64,000 nucleotides of DNA from Corynebacterium efficiens YS-314 (GTDB taxonomy: Bacteria > Actinomycetota > Actinomycetes > Mycobacteriales > Mycobacteriaceae). A model generated the notes under the pieces. The model saw nothing but the letters and a program-made list of their open reading frames with translations. It ran no database searches and was not told the DNA's origin. Position numbers and translations under genes: made by a program. The first letter of the stretch is position 1, and each line of letters begins with the position of its first letter. The stretch is from the NCBI RefSeq assembly GCF_000011305.1, contig NC_004369.1, positions 372,001 to 436,000 on the forward strand, written 5' to 3'. This document shows positions 12,213-20,744 of the stretch, piece after piece.

Positions 12213-13609
12213 GCCTGACCGGTAACAACCTCAGGAAATGCCGGCAGCGCCGGGTTCTTCAACCACGCATTCCACACCGCAGCCAGCTCGGACTCCGCCA
12301 CACCCGCGGACGCACACGCAGCAGCAAGGTGCCGCCACAGATCCCGCGGTTCGACCAGTCCGTGCTTGCCCTCGGCTACGTAGGCGCGAATGGCGGGGAA
12401 GAAGTGGTCGTCGCCAAGCAGCACGCGGAAGGCGTGGACGGTGAGCGCACCGCGCTTGTACACGCGGTCGTCGAACATGTCCTTAGGCCCGGGGTCGGCC
12501 AACACGATGTCCTGGTCCAGCTCAGCGATCTTGGCGTAGTGTCGGCGGGCGCTCTCCGCGGCGGGCACCCCGGCGGACTTCTCAAACCACAACCACTCCG
12601 CGTAGCAGGCGAAGCCCTCGTTGAGCCAGATGTCATTCCACTGCGCCAGGCCGAGCGAGTTGCCGAACCACTGGTGGGAGAGTTCGTGGGCGATGAGTCG
12701 TTCCCATTCGCCGTCGCCGGTGGCGAAGTTGGAGCCGAAGGTGGACAGGCCCTGGGCCTCGATGGGGATCTCCAGGTCATCCTCGACGATCACCACGCGG
12801 TAGTTGGCGAAGGGGTAGGGGCCGAACAGCTCCTCGTACACGTCCACCATCTGCGCCTGCGCGCGGAAGTCCTGCAGTACCCGTTCACGCAGCTTCGCAT
12901 CGCCGGTGGGGATATACGCCAGCACGGGCACGCCGGATTTAGACGACCCCAGCGAGACCTCCTCATACGAACCCACCTGGATGGTGGCCAGGTAGGTGGC
13001 CATGGGTTCGCGGGTGCGGTAGTGCCAGGTGGTGGCGCTGCCGCGCGTGATGCGGCCGACCAGGTCGCCGTTGGAGATCACCATGTAGCCATTGTCGGCG
13101 GTGATCTTGATGTCGAAACGCGCCTTCTCATCGGGCGTGTCATCGCTGGGCAGCCAGCTCGGCGCGCCACACGGCTGCGAGGCCACCAGCGCGCCGTTGT
13201 CCAGCTCCTCCCAGCCGATCCCACCCCAGGGCGTGCGGGTGGGGCGTGGGTTGCCGCGGTAGCGGATGGTCAGGGAGAACTCCTGGTCCACCGGGATCTC
13301 CTCGCGGAAGGTGATGTGCAGCTTCTTGTTGCTATGCCGGAAGCGCGCCACCTGCACCTGGGTGCCGGCGGTGCCCTGGGCGGTGACCTTCTCCACCCGG
13401 AGGTTGTTGCTCAAATCCAGGGTCAGCGACTTGAGCGGATGGTAGTTATCCATGTGCAGGGTCGCGGTACCCATCAGCAGATTCGGCGCCACGCGGTAGG
13501 TGAGGTCGAGCTCGTAGTTCCGGATATGGAAACCGAGGTTGAAATCAATACCGGTGTAGGAATCACGGGTACCGGGAACTGGGGTGGATCGCATCCGTCG
13601 CATAGTCAT
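12209..13609 (-). CDS. M1-family zinc metallopeptidase
   Basis: The 466-residue aminopeptidase-like enzyme has HELSHQWFGN with the HExxH zinc motif at about 310, followed by WLNEGFACYAEW supplying the third ligand 18 residues later. Upstream, IPIEAQGLSTFG takes the place of the usual GAMEN exopeptidase motif, as in short actinobacterial M1 proteins. It lacks the long C-terminal domain of PepN. No signal peptide is seen, so it is probably cytosolic. The start is 12 bases after the prolyl oligopeptidase stop, so the two peptidases likely form an operon. Confidence 0.85.
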   Translation of the reverse strand: MTMRRMRSTPVPGTRDSYTGIDFNLGFHIRNYELDLTYRVAPNLLMGTATLHMDNYHPLKSLTLDLSNNLRVEKVTAQGTAGTQVQVARFRHSNKKLHITFREEIPVDQEFSLTIRYRGNPRPTRTPWGGIGWEELDNGALVASQPCGAPSWLPSDDTPDEKARFDIKITADNGYMVISNGDLVGRITRGSATTWHYRTREPMATYLATIQVGSYEEVSLGSSKSGVPVLAYIPTGDAKLRERVLQDFRAQAQMVDVYEELFGPYPFANYRVVIVEDDLEIPIEAQGLSTFGSNFATGDGEWERLIAHELSHQWFGNSLGLAQWNDIWLNEGFACYAEWLWFEKSAGVPAAESARRHYAKIAELDQDIVLADPGPKDMFDDRVYKRGALTVHAFRVLLGDDHFFPAIRAYVAEGKHGLVEPRDLWRHLAAACASAGVAESELAAVWNAWLKNPALPAFPEVVTGQA

Positions 13610-13621
13610 CGCTAGGAGATA

Positions 13622-15643
13622 TTACCCCTCATCAGTGGAAATCAGCCCAAGGGACTTCTCGATCCACGTGTAGATCAGGGATTCCATATGTGCCACCTGC
13701 TCATTATCGGCGGCTCCGGCGTGACCGCCTTCGGTGTTCTCGTAATAATCCACGGGCTGTCCGGCGTCGAGAAGCGCCTGCGCAAACAGGCGGGCGTGCG
13801 CGGGGTGCACGCGGTCGTCCCGCGTCGAGGTGGTCACCAGCGCCGGTGGGTAGGGGCGCTTGTTTGCGCTTTCCACATTATGCAACGGTGAATACGTTTC
13901 AATGACCGCCCGTTCCTCCGGATCCTCCGGGTTTCCGTACTCCGCCATCCAGGACGCACCCGCTGACCAGGTGTGATAGCGCAGCATGTCGGTCAGTGGC
14001 ACCTGCACCACCGCGGCGCCGAAGGCCTCGGGGTACTGGGTGAGCGCACCACTGGTGAGCAGCCCGCCGTTGGACCCACCGCGGATGGCGATGAGCTCCG
14101 GGGTGGCATACCCGCGCGCCACAATGTCCTCGAGCACCGCCTGGTGGTCCTCCCACACCTTGCGGCGGTTCTTCTTCACCGCCTGGGAATGCCACTGCGG
14201 CCCGAACTCGCCGCCGCCGCGCAGGTTGGCCTCCACGAACAGGTAGCCCTTCTCCAACCAGGCGATACCGCGGGTGGGGGAGTGGCCCGGGGTGAGTGAG
14301 ACCTCGAAACCTCCATAGGCATGCACCAGCGTTGGCTTGGGCTCCTCGCCGAAACGCCCGGAGATGAAATACGGGATCTTCGTGCCATCGGCGGAGGTGG
14401 CCCAGTGCTGGCGCGTGTCCAGGCCGGCGTTGTTCCACTGCAGGGGCGAGCGGCGCACCTCGGTCAGCTCGAGGGAGTCGGAGAGATCCCCGCGCAGCAG
14501 TGTGCCCGGCTGGGTGAAGGTGGCGGCCTGCACCCAGATCTCATCCCCATCCAGTGCAGCAGTGGCCACGATGTGCGCGGTGGTGTGCTCCGGTACGGCC
14601 AGGGTGCGCTGTGGGCCGGTTGGATCATGGATATCCACCACCACGATCGAGGTGGACACATCATCCAGCAGCGTCAGCAGCAGGTGGTTTTCCGTGGTGG
14701 ATAGGCCCTGCAGGGAGGTCGAGGCGGTGGGGGTGAACACGGGCTGGAACTCACGCTGGCCGGCGAGGAAGGCCTCGAATTCCATCACGCCCAGCCCACC
14801 GGCGGGGATGCCGGCGAACTCGGTGCGGGGATTGATGAAGATCCACTGCCTGCGCACCACCACATCACAGTCATCGGGGACGTCGATGAAGGTGAGCTCG
14901 CCGTCGACCTCCACGAACTCGCGGGAGTTGTAGAAATCCACCGCGCGGGAGACGAAGGTGCGCTCCCAGCCGGGGGTCGGATCCACCCATGCGCCGACGG
15001 CGACATCCTCGCGCTCGCCGGTGAAGAACAGTGGGGCGTCGACAAGCTCCGTCCCGCGCTTCCAGGTGCGCACGCGCGCCGGGTAGCCGGAGGTGGTCAG
15101 CGAGCCCTCGCCGGTGTCCGTGCCGATCAGCAGCGTATCCCGGTCCAGCCAGGACACATCGGTCTTGGCCTCTTCGACGATGAAGGGATCGGTGTCCACG
15201 AACGTGGCGGTGGCGAGGTCGAATTCCCGGATGACAGTGGCATCGGCACCCCCACGCGACAGCTTCACCAGCGCGCGGTCATATTCCGGGGCGCGGACAT
15301 GCGCACCCTTCCACACCCAGTTCTCATCCTCGGCCTCGGCCAGGGCATCAACATCAATGAGCACCTTCCAGGTCGGCTCGCCGGTGAGGTAGGACTCCAG
15401 CGTGGTCGTGCGCCACAACCCCCGCGGATGGGCGGCGTCGCGCCAGAAGTTGTACAGTGTCTCCCCGCGCCTGCTCACATACGGGATCCGGTCGTCGGTG
15501 TTCAGCGCCTCCAGGAGGCGGTCCCGTAGTGCGGTGCGTGGCGCCTCGGGGAGCTTGTCGACGGTCACCTCTGACCACTTTTCAGCCCATTTGAGGGCCT
15601 CGGGGGAATCGATGGGTTCGAGGAAGGAGTAATTGTCGGTCAT
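13622..15643 (-). CDS. Prolyl oligopeptidase family serine peptidase (S9A)
   Basis: The 673-residue enzyme begins MTDNYSFLEPIDSPEALKW at ATG 15643; an upstream extension to 15709 lacks support. Residues about 70-400 form the beta-propeller, and the C-terminal 250 residues form the alpha/beta hydrolase. The Ser is in IRGGSNGGLLT, the Asp in TSTRDDRVHP and the His in EGGHAGAA. S9A enzymes cleave short proline-containing peptides. No signal peptide is present. The start is only 31 bases from the divergent gene at 15675, so their promoters overlap. Confidence 0.9.
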   Translation of the reverse strand: MTDNYSFLEPIDSPEALKWAEKWSEVTVDKLPEAPRTALRDRLLEALNTDDRIPYVSRRGETLYNFWRDAAHPRGLWRTTTLESYLTGEPTWKVLIDVDALAEAEDENWVWKGAHVRAPEYDRALVKLSRGGADATVIREFDLATATFVDTDPFIVEEAKTDVSWLDRDTLLIGTDTGEGSLTTSGYPARVRTWKRGTELVDAPLFFTGEREDVAVGAWVDPTPGWERTFVSRAVDFYNSREFVEVDGELTFIDVPDDCDVVVRRQWIFINPRTEFAGIPAGGLGVMEFEAFLAGQREFQPVFTPTASTSLQGLSTTENHLLLTLLDDVSTSIVVVDIHDPTGPQRTLAVPEHTTAHIVATAALDGDEIWVQAATFTQPGTLLRGDLSDSLELTEVRRSPLQWNNAGLDTRQHWATSADGTKIPYFISGRFGEEPKPTLVHAYGGFEVSLTPGHSPTRGIAWLEKGYLFVEANLRGGGEFGPQWHSQAVKKNRRKVWEDHQAVLEDIVARGYATPELIAIRGGSNGGLLTSGALTQYPEAFGAAVVQVPLTDMLRYHTWSAGASWMAEYGNPEDPEERAVIETYSPLHNVESANKRPYPPALVTTSTRDDRVHPAHARLFAQALLDAGQPVDYYENTEGGHAGAADNEQVAHMESLIYTWIEKSLGLISTDEG

Positions 15644-15674
15644 GGGACAAGGGTAGCTGCGTATCCTGGGGACC

Positions 15675-15983
15675 ATGACTACACTCCTGGTTTTCGAATT
15701 CCCCTCCACCGGCCCCTTCGGCGCAGACGCCGAGACCGCCTACGCCGACCTGGCCCACGACATCGCCGGTGAGGCCGGCCTGATCTGGAAGGTTTGGACG
15801 GAAGACCCGCAGCGTGAGGTTGCTGGCGGTGTCTATCTCTTTGCCGATGAGGCGAGCACGCAGGCCTATGTGGAGAAACACACCGCCCGGCTGGCTGGTT
15901 TCGGCATCACCGATATCACTGCAACGTCCTATGAGGTCAATGAGGTACTATCGCGTATCGATCACGCGGTGTTGGGGCGTTGA
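15675..15983 (+). CDS. YdhR-type putative monooxygenase
   Basis: The 102-residue protein has the small alpha+beta ferredoxin-like pattern of YdhR/Dabb-type monooxygenases: LLVFEFPSTGPFG, GLIWKVWTEDP, GGVYLFADEASTQAYVEKHTARL. The substrate is unknown. It is divergent from the prolyl oligopeptidase gene and ends just before a strong terminator that it shares with cmt1. Confidence 0.7.
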   Translation: MTTLLVFEFPSTGPFGADAETAYADLAHDIAGEAGLIWKVWTEDPQREVAGGVYLFADEASTQAYVEKHTARLAGFGITDITATSYEVNEVLSRIDHAVLGR

Positions 15984-16011
15984 GTTTCTGCGGGCAGGGT
16001 TGAAAGCCAAA

Positions 16012-16047
16012 AACAGCACCCCACCTGATGACAGGCGGGGTGCTGTT
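16012..16047. terminator. Bidirectional terminator between the YdhR-type gene and cmt1
   Basis: AACAGCACCCC and GGGGTGCTGTT form an 11-base-pair stem with a 14-base loop. It lies between two convergent stop codons and can serve both strands. Confidence 0.85.
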
Positions 16048-16068
16048 GAGGATTAGAGAGAAAAGCCT

Positions 16069-17175
16069 TTAGGCGTTCTCGTTCTCCAGTCCGAAGGAGC
16101 GGGCAAAGGTGTCCCAGGAGCCGCGGAGGTCATCCTGCCACCAGCCCCAGGAGTGGGTTCCGGTAGGGCGCAGGTTCCAGTCGGCTGGGATGCCGGCGTG
16201 GTCGAGCTTGGCCTTGAGATCATGGGTGCACTTGTTAGTGGCTGCCTCGATGAGGCCACCGGTGACGATGGTCTCGGTCATGGCCAGGGACAGGTATGCC
16301 TGGTCCAGGCCGTTGAAGCGTGGGCTGTTGGCTGACTCCCAGTGACCGGCCAGGCCGGAGGCGTTGGAGATGTAGAGGTCAGTGCCGCGCAGCTTGTCGG
16401 AGTTGATCAGGGCATCGTTGTAGATGTTGACTTCTCCACCGCGTGGGCCCCACATCTGCTCGGGGGTGGCGTTGCCGCGGTCCAGGGTCAGACGGATGTA
16501 CTCCCAGGGCAGTGGCTGGGAGGTGGAGGCACAACCGGAGAAGGATGCTGCTGCGTCGTAGAAACCGGGGTAGTGCTGGGGGAATAGCAGAGAGGTGGTG
16601 GCGGACATGGACATGCCGGCAATGGCACGCTGACCGTCAGCGTTGAGCTCCTCCTCGAGCGGGCCGGGGAGTTCCTTGACCAGGAAGGTCTCCCACATCT
16701 GCTTACCGCCGAGTGCTGCGTTCTCCTGCACCCAGTCGGTGTAGTAGGAGAACTTGCCCTCCATAGGGATGACCACGTTGACGTTCTTCTCCAGGTAGAA
16801 GTCGATCACGTCGGTCTGCATGATCCAGTTGGCATTGCCCTCGCCACCGTCACCACCGTTGAGCAGGTAGATCACGGGGCGTGGGCCGGCGGACTCATCG
16901 GCGGTGATAACCACGAGGGGGACATCGCGATCCATGGATGGCGAGTAGGCCCACATCTCCTTCACACGCTCGCCGGAGGCATTGACGCGTGCGCGCCAAC
17001 GCGGAGCCGGCTGCTCTGGGTACTTCGCCCCGACGGTGATGGTGGATTGCGGGGTGTCACCAGCGACTGCTGCTGGGGTCAGCTCGGCTGCGGAGACGGC
17101 GGTGGGAGCCACCACAGTGGACAGGGCAATGCCCAGCGCGGCGACAGGCGCGGCAATGCGGCGAAGAAGCTTCAT
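16069..17175 (-). CDS. cmt1: Trehalose corynomycolyltransferase (antigen 85 type)
   Basis: The 368-residue secreted esterase transfers corynomycolates between trehalose and the arabinogalactan or other trehalose. The signal peptide MKLLRRIAAPVAALGIALS ends near AVSAA at 29-30. The nucleophile Ser is in GMSMSATTS, the catalytic His in GTHSWGWW, and YLLNGGDGG marks the oxyanion region. The ATG at 17175 is preferred over 17214 because it starts the signal peptide and GAGGGAAAG precedes it. Acts in the periplasm/cell wall. Not fused to the LGFP repeats seen in larger Cop1 proteins. Confidence 0.92.
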   Translation of the reverse strand: MKLLRRIAAPVAALGIALSTVVAPTAVSAAELTPAAVAGDTPQSTITVGAKYPEQPAPRWRARVNASGERVKEMWAYSPSMDRDVPLVVITADESAGPRPVIYLLNGGDGGEGNANWIMQTDVIDFYLEKNVNVVIPMEGKFSYYTDWVQENAALGGKQMWETFLVKELPGPLEEELNADGQRAIAGMSMSATTSLLFPQHYPGFYDAAASFSGCASTSQPLPWEYIRLTLDRGNATPEQMWGPRGGEVNIYNDALINSDKLRGTDLYISNASGLAGHWESANSPRFNGLDQAYLSLAMTETIVTGGLIEAATNKCTHDLKAKLDHAGIPADWNLRPTGTHSWGWWQDDLRGSWDTFARSFGLENENA

Positions 17176-17741
17176 AAGTCTTTCCCTCGTGAAATTGTGG
17201 TGGATTGCTCCCAAAAGCTTAAGAGCAACCCGATCGGGACGTCCGGGCGATTAAACCCACTGATCCATAATATAAACCAAAAGTGAGCACAGGGCTCATT
17301 TACGAGACCTCTAAAGGCCAGTTGAGCTTCCGGTGAGGAGAGCATCTTTTGGTTACATCGGGAATGGGACAATGGACGTTAACAGAGGCCTGGGAAATCT
17401 GGAATGGTGTATTTAAATTCCTCGGAGCAGTTTTGCGTGGGAGCTTGGGCTAAGTGTGCTCATTTCCCGTCTGAAATGGCATTTCTTGATGGTTGAGCAG
17501 TCCTCTCTCCCCATAGAGGGGGAGAACGGGGGAGGTGCTTCTTGTAAATGTCCTGCCTTGACGGTGCTGACAGGCTACATTTATTAATTCGAGTCTCCGA
17601 GGACTCCGGTGGTGGTGATTCACAGTTTGATGGCTTAGGCAAATGTGAAGTATAGCTGGATTTTCCCTGGAGATAGCGTGAATGGTTAGGTATTGCTACC
17701 GTCCTAACTAATAAATCCCCAAGTAAGAAGGCTCCGCAAAC
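17176..17741. other. Divergent promoter region cmt1 / wzz
   Basis: This 566-base AT-richer region has no convincing gene. It must hold the leftward promoter of cmt1 and the rightward promoter of the polysaccharide operon. A small hairpin (CTCTCCCC / GGGGGAG) occurs near 17502-17523. AAGAAGG at about 17725 is the ribosome site of wzz. Confidence 0.5.
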
Positions 17742-19139
17742 ATGGAATTACGCGAGTACGCGACAATCTTGATGAAGAACTGGGTGTTGATTGTCATAAC
17801 ATCCATTCTCGGAGTTGCTGCGGGAGCCGGATTTTCCCTCCTTGCAACCCCCGAATATCAATCGCGGACGCAAATCTATGTTTCGGTCCGATCTGCGGCT
17901 GGAACCACCGGTGATTTGGTCCAGGGTGCAAACTTCTCCCGGCAGATCGTCAACTCTTATGTTGATGTAGCCAAAACTGGTCTGGTGCTAGAACCGGTAA
18001 TTGATGAGCTCGGTCTCGAGATGTCGGCGAATCAACTCGCCTCCCATCTCACGGTTGCGTCGCCAACCGATACGGCGCTAATCAACATCACTGCTAGCAG
18101 TCCCTCGCCGGAGCAGGCCGCTGAGATTGCCAACGCGGTGGGTGAAAGCTTCAAGAATGTGGTTCAAACCCAACTCGAGCCAGACGCGGATGCTGAAAAT
18201 AGTCTCATCAACCTCACCACCACGCAAAATGCGCTCCCACCCTCTTCTCCTGTGAGTCCTAACATTCCCATGAATATTGTCCTCGGACTGTTAGTGGGCT
18301 TGGCTATTGGTGTGGGTATCGCAGTTCTGCGTACGGTTCTGGATACGCGCATTCATTCACTAAAGGATGTTGAAGCTATCACTGACAAGCCGTTGCTTGG
18401 CGGTGTCCTGGAGGATCCAGAGGTAAAGAAGAACCCTCTGGTGATGCAGACCAAACCGCATAGCCCAAATGCAGAGGCGTATCGAGCATTCCGCACCAAC
18501 CTGCAGTTCCTCAACGTTGATGAAAGCTCTTCCATATTTGTGATCACCTCCCCCAACCCGGGTGAGGGAAAGTCCACCACCTCTATCAATCTTGCTCTTG
18601 CGCTGGCTGAATCAGGTTCCCGCGTGGCTCTGATAGAAGCGGACCTCCGCCTACCGAAGATAAGCAAGTACCTGAATATGGAGGGAGGTGCCGGCCTCAC
18701 CGACGTGCTCATTGGCAAAGCGGAGCTGAATGATGTTCTCCAGCGATGGGGCAGGACCCAACTCTATGTTCTTCCCGCAGGCCGTATCCCCCCGAACCCC
18801 AGTGAACTCCTGGGTTCTAGTGCCATGACTCAGATTATTGATGAAGTGGATGAAGGCTTTGACTATGTGATCATTGACGCGCCTCCGATCCTTGCTGTCA
18901 CTGATGCTGCCGTGATCGGACATGGTAAAGCTGGAGTTCTGGTGGCTGTTGCCTCAGGAGCAACCAAGAGGCCTGAACTGGAAGCTGCGATTCAGACTCT
19001 TGATCATGCGGGTTCCAATATGCTCGGTGTTGTTGTAACCATGCTGCCGGCCAAGGCTGCTGCCGGTTATGGCTACGGCAATTACGGTTATGGTAATCCA
19101 AAAAAGATCGAAGCCTCCCTGGGAAGCTCCCATGAGTGA
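17742..19139 (+). CDS. Wzz-type chain-length regulator fused to BY-kinase
   Basis: The 465-residue inner-membrane protein controls polysaccharide chain length and autophosphorylates on tyrosine. Membrane segments lie at about 13-34 and 180-198 and bracket a Wzz domain. The cytoplasmic kinase has Walker A PNPGEGKSTT at about 270, A' LIEADLRLPK and Walker B DYVIIDAPP. The tail is Tyr/Gly-rich (GYGYGNYGYGN), the usual autophosphorylation cluster. It heads the operon, and its stop overlaps the tyrosine phosphatase start, as expected for a kinase/phosphatase pair. Confidence 0.93.
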   Translation: MELREYATILMKNWVLIVITSILGVAAGAGFSLLATPEYQSRTQIYVSVRSAAGTTGDLVQGANFSRQIVNSYVDVAKTGLVLEPVIDELGLEMSANQLASHLTVASPTDTALINITASSPSPEQAAEIANAVGESFKNVVQTQLEPDADAENSLINLTTTQNALPPSSPVSPNIPMNIVLGLLVGLAIGVGIAVLRTVLDTRIHSLKDVEAITDKPLLGGVLEDPEVKKNPLVMQTKPHSPNAEAYRAFRTNLQFLNVDESSSIFVITSPNPGEGKSTTSINLALALAESGSRVALIEADLRLPKISKYLNMEGGAGLTDVLIGKAELNDVLQRWGRTQLYVLPAGRIPPNPSELLGSSAMTQIIDEVDEGFDYVIIDAPPILAVTDAAVIGHGKAGVLVAVASGATKRPELEAAIQTLDHAGSNMLGVVVTMLPAKAAAGYGYGNYGYGNPKKIEASLGSSHE

Positions 19140-19737
19140 TAGCTTTCGGATTCTTACCGTCTGTACCGGCAATATCTGTAGGTCACCGCTGGCTGAGCAG
19201 TTGCTGAAGTCCAGGTTTCAGGGGGTTGATCAAATTGAGTTTGATTCAGCCGGAACCCAGGCGATGGTCGATGATCCTATGCCTGAGCACTCCTTAAGAA
19301 TCGCACGTGGCCTTGAGATTCTTGACTCTGAACTGCATCGTGGAAAGCAATTGACGGAGGCACACCTTGATGCAGCTGATCTGATTCTGGCCATGGATCG
19401 GGGGCACCGCAGACAAATTGTAGAACTCAGCCCGCGTGCTACACGTAAGGTCTTTACCATCCGGGAGTTCAAAAGGCTGATTGATGTAACCAGGGATGAG
19501 GATCTCCGGGCTGAGGTCATAGCCTCCGATGGCACACCCGTTGGGAAGCTTCGAGCAGCTGTTGAGGCCGCGCGGTTGGGCCGAAGTGACTTAAGCCCAC
19601 TGGACAACCCGGATGATGATGATGTTATTGATCCTTATGGAAAGTTTGAAGCCGTGTATGACGCTTCTGCACAGCAGTTGATCCCTGTGGTGGAGGTAGT
19701 GGCCTCATACCTCAGGCGTGCAATGGAGATTGGGTAA
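19132..19737 (+). CDS. Low-molecular-weight protein tyrosine phosphatase
   Basis: The 201-residue phosphatase has the P-loop VCTGNICRSP near residues 9-18 (C-x5-R) and the general-acid region DDDVIDPYGK near 160-170. It is longer than the typical 150-residue Wzb because of an insert around residues 110-150. It probably dephosphorylates the upstream BY-kinase. The ATG at 19132 overlaps the kinase stop by 8 bases, and the next gene starts within its TAA (TAATG). Confidence 0.92.
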   Translation: MSDSFRILTVCTGNICRSPLAEQLLKSRFQGVDQIEFDSAGTQAMVDDPMPEHSLRIARGLEILDSELHRGKQLTEAHLDAADLILAMDRGHRRQIVELSPRATRKVFTIREFKRLIDVTRDEDLRAEVIASDGTPVGKLRAAVEAARLGRSDLSPLDNPDDDDVIDPYGKFEAVYDASAQQLIPVVEVVASYLRRAMEIG

Positions 19738-20744
19738 TGGCGAAAAGACAGCGAAAAGCACAGAGACAGGGATTGTCCCTGGGGGCAAACATAGCCATTA
19801 TCGTGGTTCTTGCACTTGGTGCTGTTGCTCTGTCCTACCTCGCTTTTCAGAACTTAAATGATCCAAACCCCCAGGGCTTTGCGACGAGGAACAGCGATAC
19901 ATCCGAATCCTCTACCGTCACGCAGCCAACCGACTCCGTGGAACAAGAAGAAGTTCCCAGTACATCTGTGGGTGAAGAGACTCAGGAAGCTCAGGAAAAC
20001 CAAAGCACCGTAGAACAAATCGAGTTGGTTGCGCAGTCTCGTCTCATGGCCCTGGATGGATCCTTAGGTGTGCGCGCAGAAGTAGGAGAATGCACCGACC
20101 CGGGGAACATTGAATTTTCCACGGATGCTGGGCAAACCTGGATTCCATCAACGGCATTTGAAGAAACCAACGCAACCCAGATCCTGCGTATCTTGCCTGG
20201 AAACGGTGGAGCCACCTTTATAGTGGCGTTAAATGAGGCGTGCACACCACAGATTTACTCCACCCCAGATAATGGAAGCACCTGGAATGGGCCCCTTTCT
20301 GCAGTGGGAACCTGGTTTTTAGATCCCGAGACGCCCTCCTTCTTAGGTGCACCGGGTGGAGCCAAAACAATTGCATGTGAGGCGCTGGGGATTTCTCCGG
20401 TGACAGATCGCGACGTAGGAGTCTTGTGCTCTGATGGTTCCGTCCTTATCACCATTGATGGTGGCACAACCTGGTCTGATCCAGTGTCTGTAAACGGCAT
20501 TGCGGCGTTAGCTTATTCAAAGCAGAACCTACTGGGTGTTGCGAATGGGGATGAAATCTGTTCCGGATTGAAGCTTGTGAAGCTGGGGACAGATACTGGT
20601 GTAGAAGAAATATCCTGTGTTGAGATAGATCCCGGAACAGTGACCGCCGGGGAAGTGGCATTAGCAGAATCAAATAGCAGCCTCATCTTGTGGGCTGGCG
20701 AGAATCAATATATTTCGATGAATGGGGGACAAACATGGCTGTAA
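19737..20744 (+). CDS. Membrane-anchored protein with Asp-box (BNR-like) repeats
   Basis: The 335-residue protein has a basic N-terminus and one membrane segment at about 18-40. An extracytoplasmic Ser/Thr/Glu-rich linker follows to about 95. The remaining domain carries four Asp-box-like repeats: STDAGQTW, TPDNGSTW, TIDGGTTW and SMNGGQTW. Asp boxes sit at turns of beta-propeller folds such as sialidases and VPS10/YCF48-like proteins. It lies between the phosphatase and capD with overlaps on both sides, so it likely acts at the membrane in polysaccharide assembly. No enzymatic residues could be assigned. Confidence 0.75.
   Translation: MAKRQRKAQRQGLSLGANIAIIVVLALGAVALSYLAFQNLNDPNPQGFATRNSDTSESSTVTQPTDSVEQEEVPSTSVGEETQEAQENQSTVEQIELVAQSRLMALDGSLGVRAEVGECTDPGNIEFSTDAGQTWIPSTAFEETNATQILRILPGNGGATFIVALNEACTPQIYSTPDNGSTWNGPLSAVGTWFLDPETPSFLGAPGGAKTIACEALGISPVTDRDVGVLCSDGSVLITIDGGTTWSDPVSVNGIAALAYSKQNLLGVANGDEICSGLKLVKLGTDTGVEEISCVEIDPGTVTAGEVALAESNSSLILWAGENQYISMNGGQTWL

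Noticed and set aside
12329-13615. Antisense frame of about 430 codons opposite the M1 peptidase gene
   Set aside because: The HExxH peptidase on the minus strand is clear; the opposite frame is low-complexity Gly/Val.
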